Positions 7,951 to 16,911 of a stretch of 64,000 bases of DNA are shown piece after piece. Numbering within the stretch: position 1 is the stretch's first letter; every line of letters starts with the position of its first letter. The stretch is from Desulfurococcales archaeon. GTDB taxonomy: Archaea > Thermoproteota > Thermoprotei_A > Sulfolobales > Desulfurococcaceae. The translations under genes and the position numbers were made by a program. Where the stretch lies: contig JALVYU010000031.1 in assembly GCA_027022365.1 (NCBI GenBank), forward strand, positions 430,391 through 494,390, written 5' to 3'. Under the pieces are notes generated by a model. It was not told the DNA's origin and ran no database searches. It worked only from the letters and a program-made list of their open reading frames with translations.

Positions 7951-8559
7951 TTGCAGAACGACTACCTGTCATGGCGTGAGGGCCTAATAGACCGTACAGA
8001 GTACCTTGACATACTCTACGCGCTGAAGAGCATCGGCGCCGGAAGAGATGATCCCGTGTTCGAGCTCTGCGCTGGGGCGGGGGGCCTTATACGCTTCCTC
8101 CGCGGCAAGGGCTACAGGCGTGTCAGCGGCTGTGATATCCGCGGCGACGGCGGAGCTGTCCTTACATGTGATCTGAATAAGGGGTTGCCGGGCTACGCGG
8201 TGGCGAAGTACTATGTTTTCCAGCACTGCCTGGAGCACCTGGATCAGGAGGCCGCGGAGAATATTTTGAGGGAGTGTATGAGGCGGGGCGAGGGCGTTGT
8301 TGGCATTCTGCCGGGCCACATGGTCGGTGACCCGACACACGTCGTGAACCACTACCACTACGAAGAAGTTATGAAACTAGCTAGAGCGAGCAAAGCAGAG
8401 TATGTCGTCGTAGTACCCGATATGGCGAGCTACGTCCACCCGGAGAGCCGGGACTGGCTCCTGGTGCTCAGCCACCACCCCTTCAAGCTGAAGAGACCAT
8501 GGTGGTTTGTTCTAGCACATCGATTTATGAGGCGGATGCTCGGGGCGGCGACAAGATGA
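7951..8559 (+). CDS. Class I SAM-dependent methyltransferase
   Basis: 202 residues from a TTG start. Motif I VFELCAGAGGLIRFL (~37-51), an acidic residue at the end of strand 2 (SGCDIRGDG), and a post-motif FQHCLEHLD are the SAM-binding set of class I methyltransferases of the Methyltransf_11 type. Substrate unknown; its place between a glycosyltransferase and a sulfotransferase suggests sugar or lipid modification. The end overlaps the next start by 4 bp (ATGA type), indicating translational coupling. Confidence 0.75.
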   Translation: MQNDYLSWREGLIDRTEYLDILYALKSIGAGRDDPVFELCAGAGGLIRFLRGKGYRRVSGCDIRGDGGAVLTCDLNKGLPGYAVAKYYVFQHCLEHLDQEAAENILRECMRRGEGVVGILPGHMVGDPTHVVNHYHYEEVMKLARASKAEYVVVVPDMASYVHPESRDWLLVLSHHPFKLKRPWWFVLAHRFMRRMLGAATR

Positions 8560-9455
8560 AGAAGCACGCTGTATTCATAATAGGTTTCCCACGCACCGCT
8601 ACAACTGGTCTGTATCAGGACATATGTGTTCGTGCACGTGGTTCAATGACTGTAGCGAGATATAGATCGCCTATATGCATTCACGAGCCGTTCAACCCGG
8701 AGGTCGTGGAAGATATACTCGAAAGAGGTGTGCACAGGCACGACCGTGTCGGCGGGGTCATCAATACATATGATCTCCTGCCTCCGGAAATACTCGGGGA
8801 AATAAGGAGCAATGCGGACTGGCTGGAGGGCTTCATGAAGCACGGGGAGCCCTACTTGGGCCGAGGCTGGCGCAGGATCCTCGACAAGCTATTGGAGTAT
8901 GCCGAGAAAAACAACATGTTATTGATAATCAAGGACGTGTATGCCTGGCCCCGTTTAGGGGAGCTGATAAGAATATATGGTGACCGCGCAGTATTCGTTG
9001 TTCCTCTGAGGAACAGATTCTATGTTCTCCGCAGCCTCAGGAGATGGTTAGAGAGAAGAAGCCGCGTGAAATTATTCAGATGGGCTGATCCAAGGAAGCT
9101 CATAGATGCTAGAAGAGTTGTTAGATATATACGGTACTATATACGTTCACGCCGTGTTATTCAAGCAAACCATATGTTTAGTCTCGCACATTTCTTCAAG
9201 TTTTTCTACAGGCGTATACTTGATAATAGCCTGCCCCCACACGTATTGCTGGAGCTGTATCTTCATAGTACGTACAGCATATATGAGGGACTATGTAGAG
9301 CATTCGCTACATGTATTATAAGGCCGGACAGGTTATGCGAAGGAACAAGCACGGGCAGGGTCTTTCCAACAGCGAGAGTTATATCCCCGGTCTTCGAGGA
9401 CAAGCTAGGCGATGAACAGCTGAAAGCCGTGGAGCAACTGGTAATTATGGACTAA
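8556..9455 (+). CDS. Sulfotransferase-like protein
   Basis: 299 residues from ATG 8556, which puts KKHAVFIIGFPRTATTGLY at the N-terminus; the frame stays open upstream but the family starts with this strand-loop. GFPRTATT is the phosphosulfate-binding loop of PAPS sulfotransferases. VPLRNRFYVLRSL resembles the second (3'-phosphate) motif, where Arg and Ser are expected. The protein would move sulfate from PAPS to a hydroxyl of a sugar or lipid. Overlaps the methyltransferase stop by 4 bp, so it is the last gene of the three-gene cassette. Codon use is more A/T-rich in the second half than in the cassette's first gene. Confidence 0.68.
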   Translation: MKKHAVFIIGFPRTATTGLYQDICVRARGSMTVARYRSPICIHEPFNPEVVEDILERGVHRHDRVGGVINTYDLLPPEILGEIRSNADWLEGFMKHGEPYLGRGWRRILDKLLEYAEKNNMLLIIKDVYAWPRLGELIRIYGDRAVFVVPLRNRFYVLRSLRRWLERRSRVKLFRWADPRKLIDARRVVRYIRYYIRSRRVIQANHMFSLAHFFKFFYRRILDNSLPPHVLLELYLHSTYSIYEGLCRAFATCIIRPDRLCEGTSTGRVFPTARVISPVFEDKLGDEQLKAVEQLVIMD

Positions 9456-9465
9456 ACAATAATAG

Positions 9466-9828
9466 AAAGTCACGGATATTCCTCTTATTGCGAGTTCCGG
9501 CGAGGAGATTTTCTGGTCTACGGAGGGTCTAGGTGGACATAGTTGCTTCTTCCACGCTCACCGCTATAACACGGTGTTCTATGCGTTCTTCCTACTCCTC
9601 CGGTAGTGTTTGAGCTGTTGATGCTGAGCACTCTTATCTCTCGTTCCACGGCCATACGGGTTCCTGCGCCGTGCCCCGATCTTTCCAGAGTACTGGCCTG
9701 GACAAGAAGCGCTGAAGCATACTTGGCTGTACCGGGGCACCGGTTCCAGGGGCTCGCTGATCAGGCGCTTCGATGGAGAGCGGCTATACACTGCTGTATC
9801 GGGGCGGCCGTCCGACTTGGCGATCTAG
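9466..9828 (+). pseudogene. Decayed gene tail, unassigned
   Basis: One frame gives two coding-like stretches: VTDIPLIASSGEEIFW onward to TAG 9604, and after two more stops (TGA 9619 and 9625) a run through FPEYWPGQEALKHTWLYRG and RLYTAVSGRPSDLAI to TAG 9826. Both are in the same frame and have protein-like composition, so this looks like the end of a gene with accumulated stops, just downstream of the sulfotransferase. I do not recognise the family; a sulfatase-like tail is a guess. The rest up to 10086 shows only the promoter of the next gene (TATA-like CTATTGATATATTC near 10042-10056). Confidence 0.35.
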
Positions 9829-10086
9829 GGCTAGATACGCAATGAGATACTGTTACAGGCCTGTATAACGACGGCTAATAGAAACGCGCGGGCCCTGAGA
9901 CTGTAGTGGCTTTCACTGTTTTTCTCGAGAGGGTTGTTTCTACTATGATTTCGGTGTTTCTATGTAGATGTGTTGCTATTGCCTACGTGTGTTCCTTGTT
10001 TTCTTTGTAGTGAAATAGATATCTTTATTTTGGACATATATCTATTGATATATTCTGGTCGGAGATATCTGCCTAGGTGTCATGAT

Positions 10087-11091
10087 ATGGGTGCTGATCA
10101 AGACAGGTTCGCGATAGTTGTTGAGGGCCTGGTCAAGCGTTACGGCAGGATCGTGGCCGTCGATGGTGTTAGCTTCCGCGTCGGGTACGGCGAGGTATTC
10201 GGCTTCCTCGGGCCTAATGGTGCGGGCAAGACCACTACGATCCACGTGCTGGCCACTCTCCTCCGCCCTGACGGCGGCCGTGTACTAGTTGCTGGCCGTG
10301 ACGTTGTCCGTGACCCGGTGGGTGTCCGTAGGAGTATAGGCGTCGTCTTCCAGGACCCGAGTCTTGACGGCGAGCTGACCGGTTATGAGAACCTGTATCT
10401 TCATGGCAGGATCTATGGTTTGAGGGGTGGTTTGCTGGAGGAGCGTATCAAGGAGATGCTTAGGTTCGTCGAGCTCTGGGAGCACAGGGACAGGCTTGTC
10501 AAGTACTATAGTGGTGGTATGAGGCGCCGCCTAGAGATAGCGCGCGCCCTCCTCCACGGGCCCCGGATACTCTTCCTCGACGAGCCCACCCTCGGCCTCG
10601 ACCCCCAGACCAGAGCCCATATCTGGGACTATATCAGGAGGCTGCGCCGCGAGATGGGCGTCACGGTCTTCCTTACTACACATTATATGGAGGAGGCCGA
10701 GGCCCTGTGCGACCGGATAGCGATAATCGATCACGGCAGGATAATAGCCGAGGGATCGCCTGAGGAGCTGAAGCGGATGGCGGGGAACGATATCGTCTAC
10801 CTCAAGATCAGGGAGGCGAGGCCAGGGGTATGCGGTTTCTTCGAGGATCTGGCCACGGAGTGCAGGGAGCTCCCCGGGGGAAGGATCGCGTTGAAGGTTG
10901 GGGACGCCGTGAAGTCCCTCCCCGGGATACTCCTCAGGGCCCGGGACAGGGGCTTGGAGGTGCTGGAGGCCAGCTATCATAGGCCGAGACTTAACGATGT
11001 CTTCCTATTGCTAACGGGTCGCGAGATCAGGGAGGAGGGCCCCATGGACATGATCAAGGCAGTGGTCATGAGTAGGAGGTGGAGGCGTTGA
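10087..11091 (+). CDS. ABC-2 exporter ATP-binding protein
   Basis: 334 residues from ATG 10087; the open frame extends to 9970 but that part overlaps the promoter. Walker A GPNGAGKTT (~42-50), Q-loop FQDP, signature YSGGMRRRLEIARAL, Walker B ILFLDEPTLGLD and H-loop TTHYMEEAE are all present, so the ATPase should be active. The C-terminal ~90 residues match the regulatory tail of DrrA/NodI-type exporters. It powers the permease encoded next; the TTGA overlap (11088-11091) couples them. Substrate not predictable: drug, lipid or polysaccharide. Confidence 0.9.
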   Translation: MGADQDRFAIVVEGLVKRYGRIVAVDGVSFRVGYGEVFGFLGPNGAGKTTTIHVLATLLRPDGGRVLVAGRDVVRDPVGVRRSIGVVFQDPSLDGELTGYENLYLHGRIYGLRGGLLEERIKEMLRFVELWEHRDRLVKYYSGGMRRRLEIARALLHGPRILFLDEPTLGLDPQTRAHIWDYIRRLRREMGVTVFLTTHYMEEAEALCDRIAIIDHGRIIAEGSPEELKRMAGNDIVYLKIREARPGVCGFFEDLATECRELPGGRIALKVGDAVKSLPGILLRARDRGLEVLEASYHRPRLNDVFLLLTGREIREEGPMDMIKAVVMSRRWRR

Positions 11092-11864
11092 GCAAGGCAC
11101 TGGACGCCCTCATAGTCATGGCTTATCGCCAGCTGAAGCGCTTCAGGCGTGGGAGGGCGAGGATAGTCTCCAGCATCGTCAACCCGATCATCTGGATTGT
11201 TTTCTTCGGGCTTGGATGGAGCAATGTCTTCAACTTCCCGATGGCCAGGACGATATTTGGGGGCCTAGACTACCTGTCGTTCCTCACGCCGGGAGTCGTT
11301 GCCATGTCGGTGTTTACGGCGTCTTTCATAGGCGGGATAACCGTTATCTGGGACAAGCAGTTCGGCTTCCTCAAGGAGGTACTGGTGGCGCCGGCGCCCC
11401 GCTGGGCAACAATACTCGGCAGGATAATAGGTGACTCCCTAATAGCCGTGCTCCAGGGACTCATAATACTGGGCCTGAGCTTCCTGGTGGCCCACAGCCT
11501 GAACCCGTGGGGGGTGCCGGCCTCGATACTCTACATGCTGATACTAGGCCTGGCCTTTACCGGGGTAGGCGTGTCGCTCGCACTAAGGATCACGAGCATG
11601 GAGGCCTTCCAGATGATCATAAGCTTCCTCATGCTACCACTAGTATTCCTCAGCGGGGCATTCTACCCGCTCAAATACATGCCGGACTGGATGAAGATAC
11701 TGGCATACGTTAACCCGCTAACCTACACCGTGGACGGGATAAGGTACTGGCTGACAGGAGTATCGAGCTTCAACCCGTACCTCGACCTAGCAGTACTATC
11801 GGGTCTGGCCACGATAGCCGTAGCAGTGGCCGCCAAGCTGTTCAGCAGAGCGACACTGGACTAG
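11088..11864 (+). CDS. ABC-2 exporter permease
   Basis: About 258 residues with six predicted membrane segments, including VNPIIWIVFFGLGWSN, FLTPGVVAMSVF and the LMLPLVFLSGAFYPL segment typical of ABC-2/DrrB permeases. TTG 11088 is chosen because GGAGGTG (11075-11081) lies six bases before it and the TTG overlaps the upstream stop; the GTG at 11079 is inside that ribosome site. Works as a dimer with the ATPase encoded just upstream. Confidence 0.88.
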   Translation: MSKALDALIVMAYRQLKRFRRGRARIVSSIVNPIIWIVFFGLGWSNVFNFPMARTIFGGLDYLSFLTPGVVAMSVFTASFIGGITVIWDKQFGFLKEVLVAPAPRWATILGRIIGDSLIAVLQGLIILGLSFLVAHSLNPWGVPASILYMLILGLAFTGVGVSLALRITSMEAFQMIISFLMLPLVFLSGAFYPLKYMPDWMKILAYVNPLTYTVDGIRYWLTGVSSFNPYLDLAVLSGLATIAVAVAAKLFSRATLD

Positions 11865-11980
11865 CCGGGCCGGCAGGGAAAAGATGGATATGATCATAGA
11901 AGCTGTTTTTCCTCCCTCCACCAACATACTTCTCCCGGGAAACACGGTGGCTGGAGCGGTGTTATCAGCTGAACCACATG

Positions 11981-12838
11981 CTATGCCGTACCAGTGTTTT
12001 CCCTCACTGAGATATATAGTGCAGATAGGATCATCGCCATGCCTATGATCTGGGGGAACGTGACGTGTTCGTGGAGCAGTATTACCGAGAATACTGTGGC
12101 GAACACAGGCTCTAGGAGGAAGATCATCGCCGTTGCCGCGGGATCCACGTATCTTTGCCCATATGCCTGCAGGATGAACGCCCCGTCAGCACATGCAACC
12201 GCCAAGTAGGCTATGACAAGCATTACATCGGGCGTGATTCTTGGCGGACCATATATGAGGAGAGCCGGGACTAGGAAGAGCGTGCTGGGCACGAGCTCCG
12301 CGTACGTGAATGCTATGGGGTCCCTCGGCTTGTACTTGTCGATCAATATTATCTGGGCCGCCCACATAATGGCTCCCAGGAGGACTAGGGTGTCGCCAAG
12401 CCCGAAGCCTCCCCCGGGACTGGTTAGGAGGTAGAGGCCTGCAATGCTTAGGGCTAGGCTCGATGCGAGCCTCCAGCCATACCTTCTCCCCGCCACCGCC
12501 ACGTAGATGTGGACGAAGACAACGTTGAGGCCGGTTATGAAGGCCGAGTTGCTCGCTGTAGTGTATCTTGTCCCCCATCCCTGGAGCCACAGGCCTAGAG
12601 CGAAAGCTATTCCTGTGGCGAGGCCTCCCCGGACACTATCCCCTAGATCCCAGCTTCTGCGAACCCCTAGAACTACGTAGGGAGCGAGGACGGTGGCCGC
12701 TATGAGGCTTCTCAGCCATACATACGTCATAGGATCAACTGTGTCCACCACTACCTTTATCCCGGGGAAACTGCTGCCCCACAGCAGGACAGTCCCTAGC
12801 AGCGCCGCTATACCTAAGAGTCTCTTGTCCCTGCTCAA
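11981..12838 (-). CDS. EamA/DMT-family transporter
   Basis: 285 residues, ten hydrophobic segments in two repeats, with the family openings LLWGSSFPGIKVVV (repeat 1) and AIMWAAQIILIDKYK (repeat 2), and the closing FLLEPVFATVFSVILLHE motif (glutamate after a Pro-containing helix) typical of EamA carriers. These export or import small metabolites such as amino acids across the cytoplasmic membrane. Single gene, convergent with the upstream permease (116 bp apart). Substrate cannot be read from sequence. Confidence 0.85.
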   Translation of the reverse strand: MSRDKRLLGIAALLGTVLLWGSSFPGIKVVVDTVDPMTYVWLRSLIAATVLAPYVVLGVRRSWDLGDSVRGGLATGIAFALGLWLQGWGTRYTTASNSAFITGLNVVFVHIYVAVAGRRYGWRLASSLALSIAGLYLLTSPGGGFGLGDTLVLLGAIMWAAQIILIDKYKPRDPIAFTYAELVPSTLFLVPALLIYGPPRITPDVMLVIAYLAVACADGAFILQAYGQRYVDPAATAMIFLLEPVFATVFSVILLHEHVTFPQIIGMAMILSALYISVRENTGTA

Positions 12839-13005
12839 CAGACATCATCACGTATTATGAGAGGCCTTCTCCCGACTAATAATGATGACGTGGTGGCCCA
12901 AGAGGCTTTGTAGGATGGGAGAATTGACGTGTTATGGCCTACTCGTGGATGATCGTTGGAGATAAAAAATATTATGTTGGACGCCATGCTACGTGGTTTT
13001 GGCTG

Positions 13006-13569
13006 TCAGAAATCCCAGGGTTCCATTGGGGGCGAGTAGTTGAACCTAAAGACTATGCAGCTATCATTGATTCTCTCGGCGGAGCAGTATATTTCGTCGT
13101 AGAAGTCGAGGATGGGGTATACCTCGTCGTGTGCGAAGATATATGTTTCCTCATCCCTAGCCTTTATCTCTATGTCCGTGACTATCAGCCTTTCGAAAGG
13201 CTTGATCATCCCGCTGATCTCTACGTCATCTGTATGCATGGAGAGTATCTTGTCTATTATCTCGTTTACCTCGGTATCGTATATGTGGCCGAAATAGTAG
13301 TCCCCGATCGTTATCCGCAGAAACGCTGTCAGGAGGGATAGCTCGTAGGGGGTGAGCCAGTGGAAGTGGAGCACGGTCTCCGCAGTGGTTTTCCTGAAGA
13401 CTTTCTCCAGGTCCTGGAGTAGATCTCCCGGCACGTTTCTCCCTATCTTCTCCCGTACTACCTCGTACACGGTCTTGGATACTTTCTTCTTCATGACCCC
13501 CTTGATCTCGCTGACTGCTTCATCGTCGAGGAATGGCCCGGCAGAGACTAGTCCTGACACGGCATGCAC
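13006..13569 (-). CDS. Hypothetical protein
   Basis: 187 residues, soluble, with a helical N-terminal half (KKKVSKTVYEVVREKIGR, LLQDLEKVF) and a mixed C-terminal half rich in aspartate and glutamate. No motif recognised. Chosen over the overlapping ORF on the other strand (12934-13341) because its composition is that of a charged thermophile protein and it starts next to an upstream regulatory-looking palindrome. Could be a regulator of its own promoter, but nothing shows this. Confidence 0.55.
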   Translation of the reverse strand: MHAVSGLVSAGPFLDDEAVSEIKGVMKKKVSKTVYEVVREKIGRNVPGDLLQDLEKVFRKTTAETVLHFHWLTPYELSLLTAFLRITIGDYYFGHIYDTEVNEIIDKILSMHTDDVEISGMIKPFERLIVTDIEIKARDEETYIFAHDEVYPILDFYDEIYCSAERINDSCIVFRFNYSPPMEPWDF

Positions 13570-13641
13570 CGAGAAACTAGTTATTGGTAATACACATTAT
13601 ATCTGTTATGTATTATTAAACAGTTTCTTTACACAATAAAC

Positions 13642-13661
13642 GTTATCGGAGCTCCGATAAC
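13642..13661. promoter_or_regulatory. 20-bp perfect palindrome
   Basis: Half-site GTTATCGGAG followed directly by its reverse complement. It lies 73 bp upstream of the hypothetical gene ending at 13006 and 77 bp past the end of the broken surface-protein gene. No T-run follows, so an operator is more likely than a terminator. Confidence 0.5.
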
Positions 13662-13738
13662 TTGTTGCTAGATCCTTATCAATGATACAGATAGCTGAAC
13701 AAAAAATACATAGGGGCGAGAAGCCCCAATGATAGATG

Positions 13739-15698
13739 CTATCGCCTCCGCCGAGCAACCAGTAATGTTATGATCAGCGTCGCCGATCCGGCTATGCCGA
13801 TAACGATGAGTGGAGCGGGGAACCGGCTCGACATATGTGTCGTCGCTGCTACTGGAGAGCTACTCTGTGGGGGGCTACTCGTGGTGGGCCCGCTTATCGG
13901 CTGAGACATAGTTTTGCCGGCGGTGGACGTTGTGCTTTCCTGGCTGGTCGTTGATGTCTGTTTGCTAGCTGCTTGGGTCTCCGTACCTGTGCCGGGGTGT
14001 TTTGTGATCGTTGTCTCGGCTGGTTTTGGAGGCGTTATCTGCCCGCCATTGTTCAGCGTCGCTATTTCCTCTGCTCCAGTCTCTCCGGCTATCCTGTAGG
14101 CTGTAGCCTCGATTATTGCCTCGATGTTTTCCCTGTAGTTTTTGAGGGCTTTGACCGGGTCGTTGCCTGCTCCGATGCTGTATAGTGTCTTTATGAAACT
14201 GTTTGTAACCTCCGAGAAGAGGTTGTCAAGCGCGTCCGCCCTGTAGCCGGGATCCATGGCCTTGGGGTTTTGGAGCATCCATAGGTATGCTAGCCTATAA
14301 TCGATCGCCACGACTAGCGTGCTGTTGTTTCCTAGCTTGGCGGGCGGTAATGGTGCTGGTGGGGCGTTGCTGTACGTGATATTCGTGTCCGTGGTGTTGA
14401 GCTGCGGCGGCGTGGAAAGATCTAGTATGGCGTAGCTCACCCCATCCGGCTTCGGTGCATTGCCTAGGGCGTGGGCTGGGAGCGCTACCTGGAGGTCTCC
14501 GCCCGCAATGGGTAGGGGCGAGTCCTTGTAGACCCACATCAGCATTACTGTGGATCCGAGTGTATGGTCTGCCTGTATCTGGATGAACGCGTTGTTCTCT
14601 GCGATTATTTTCTGGAGGAGCAACGAGTCGTTTGTCTCGATGTATCTTGTCAGGGCTTCTTCTAGCTGGCTCTCCGTGTTATTGTATAGTTTTTCCTCGG
14701 GGCATACCTGGAGCGATGGATGGCCCGGGAACCACACATTTATAACTGGGCCTATAGCGCTAGCCTGCACCGGGTCTACTTTTACGGGCAGGCCTAAATA
14801 GGTTACGTTATAAGTGGTTAAATATTCCTAGTCCGAGGGTTTTCTCAGCCAGCCCTATGATTGCCTCGGGGTTGCTTGAGTTCACTGCCTCCCTGGCTTG
14901 CTCGACGAGCGTGTCGAGGAGGCTCTTGTCCTGGATGATCCTGTCAATCCTCATGGTCACGTTCCTATAGGTTCCGTAAAGGATACCTGTTAGGTCGAGG
15001 CTCTCGTCCGCTAGTGAGAAGTACCCTAGGCTGCGCCACCCGCCCCTGTACCAGTAGTAGGCGTGCCAGTTACGCATGTTTATGAGGAACTCTGCCGTGA
15101 TATTATACGTCGTTAGCGGCTGTTGTAGGTAGGCGTATGCTGCGTAGTATAGTCTCATCTCGAGCTCGAAGTAGGTCGTGTTGACGTACTTGTAGATAAA
15201 CACCGTTTCCGCGGGACTCAGTACGAGCGGTGCTCCGCCGGAAACGTATTGTTTGATCGGATAGAGAACCTTCACGTCCACGAATAACGCGTGATCAGGG
15301 CTGCTGACATACTATGTCCTCACATCCTTGACCACTATGTTATCCGTCCTCGTGCTTCCCAGCACTTCTATCTGATAAGCTACCTCGTGTACGACGGTCC
15401 CATTGGGGAGGCTTAGATCAGAGCTGTAGGAGCCCGTGAAGCAGTGGAGCAGCGGCTCCACGGACTGGGCACTACCCGCTGCCCCGCCTGGGTTCACGCT
15501 CGGAACTCGATGGTCTTCTGTGAGATAGTAGAGCATTGCCCCAACGTACTCGTTCTCCGTCGTGACGACTATATAGGGGCCCTGCCCTGCCTGGGCATAT
15601 GCTGTGGTTGTGCCTGTTAAGGGGATGATTAGTCCTGCTACGAGGATAAGCACGGCTGTCAAGGCCAATATATTTAGGAGGATATGTATGAACAACAC
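13739..15698 (-). pseudogene. Surface protein gene broken into three pieces
   Basis: Reads as one secreted, membrane-anchored protein interrupted twice. Piece 1 (15698-15312) has a signal peptide (LALTAVLILVAGLIIPL, then TAYAQA) and stops at TAG 15314-15312; the same frame continues at once with YVSSPDHALF into piece 2 (to 14808). Piece 3 (to 13739) is in another frame, open upstream to 14828 with EYLTTYNVTYLGLPVK, so a frameshift near 14825 joins 2 and 3. Piece 3 ends in a Ser/Thr-rich stalk, a membrane helix and RRRR, the layout of archaeal S-layer-like proteins. N-glycosylation sequons are frequent. Either a recent pseudogene, a phase-variable gene, or sequence error. Confidence 0.6.
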
Positions 15699-15862
15699 CT
15701 CCAGCGTGCTCCGGTAGAACTAGTATGCGGCGCCAATAATATGTTTTTCCCACCAAGAAAGGGGCGGGGGAGGAGGAAAACCCTTAAAAACACTATCTAA
15801 CACCAGGAACACCCGAGCAGAAGAGATCCTGTGGTCCACTCCTCCAAACAGGGTAAGCGCCC

Positions 15863-16876
15863 ATGGAGACGGCTGTGCCGGCACGCCATTACCAGCGGGT
15901 GGGAGTCCTCGCCGAGTGCATGGTGTGCGAGCGCGGCTGCAAGATACCGGTCGATGGCAGGGGGTATTGCCGGAACCGGGTGAACAGGGGTGGCAGGCTC
16001 TACTACATGTTCTACGGGTGCCTGAGCGCGCTGGAGCCGCGGCCTATAGAGGTTAAGCCTCTATATCACTACTATCCCGGCACGTACACGTTGACGTACT
16101 CTGGATACGGATGCAATTTCCCCTGTCCATGGTGCCAGAACTGGGGGCTTAGCAAAACAGACCCCTCTACCATGCCCTACACCTACGTCTCACCGGAAGA
16201 GCTGGTGGAGAGAGCTGTCAGGGCTGGCTGTAGAGGCGTCTGCGCCAGCTTCAATGAGCCGACGATCCATCTAGAATACGTCTTAGACGTGACGGGGGAA
16301 GCGGTGAGGGAGAACCTCTACTCCTGCATAGTGACCAACGGATACATGAGCTTGGCGAGCCTCAAAGACATGCTGGAGGCGGGCATCACGGGCTACAGCA
16401 TAGATATCAAGGGCTGCCCAGAAACCTACAGGAGATTCCTTGGGGCGGACCCAGAGATAGTTTATAGGAACGCCAAATACATCCTCAGCCGTGGAGGACA
16501 CGTCGAGATGGTTTACCTAGTTGTGCCGGGAGCTAATGATTGGGGCGAGTGCGTGGACTACGTGCTCTCGAGGCACGCCGACCTCCTAGGAGAAGAGACG
16601 CCTCTCCACATAAACAGATACTACCCCGCATACATGTACCGGGAACCCCCGACACCCGTTGAGAAGCTCCTCGAGATCAGGGATAAGGCCATGAGGGAAT
16701 ACAACATAAAATACGTCTACGTCGGGAACACAAGTCTCCACGAGCTACAGGACACGGTCTGCCCGAGATGCGGTAAGAAGCTCATTGTAAGGAGGCCTGG
16801 ATACGTAGAAGTGAAAACAACCAGTGATTACCGGTGCCCAAGGTGTGGGGAGAAGATCCCAGTATACTGTGGATGA
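15863..16876 (+). CDS. AmmeMemoRadiSam-type radical SAM enzyme
   Basis: 337 residues. An N-terminal cysteine pair region (CMVCERGCKIP) precedes the radical SAM site CNFPCPWCQN (C-x3-C-x2-C), followed by YSIDIKG and VEMVYLVVPGAND segments seen in pyruvate-formate-lyase-activating-like enzymes of the AmmeMemoRadiSam group. The C-terminus adds a zinc-ribbon-like set (CPRCGKK and CPRCGEK). The enzyme makes a 5'-deoxyadenosyl radical; the substrate of this archaeal group is not firmly known. Single gene, convergent with ThiDN. Confidence 0.82.
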   Translation: METAVPARHYQRVGVLAECMVCERGCKIPVDGRGYCRNRVNRGGRLYYMFYGCLSALEPRPIEVKPLYHYYPGTYTLTYSGYGCNFPCPWCQNWGLSKTDPSTMPYTYVSPEELVERAVRAGCRGVCASFNEPTIHLEYVLDVTGEAVRENLYSCIVTNGYMSLASLKDMLEAGITGYSIDIKGCPETYRRFLGADPEIVYRNAKYILSRGGHVEMVYLVVPGANDWGECVDYVLSRHADLLGEETPLHINRYYPAYMYREPPTPVEKLLEIRDKAMREYNIKYVYVGNTSLHELQDTVCPRCGKKLIVRRPGYVEVKTTSDYRCPRCGEKIPVYCG

Positions 16877-16911
16877 AAGTGGATAGGAAAACCTGTATGT
16901 TTCGAATATAC

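Noticed and set aside
12934..13341. 135-codon ORF on the + strand
   Set aside because: Antisense to the 13006-13569 gene, which has the more protein-like composition.
15312..15314. TAG as a pyrrolysine codon
   Set aside because: TAG ends many other genes here and the same gene also has a frameshift, so a plain nonsense change is simpler.
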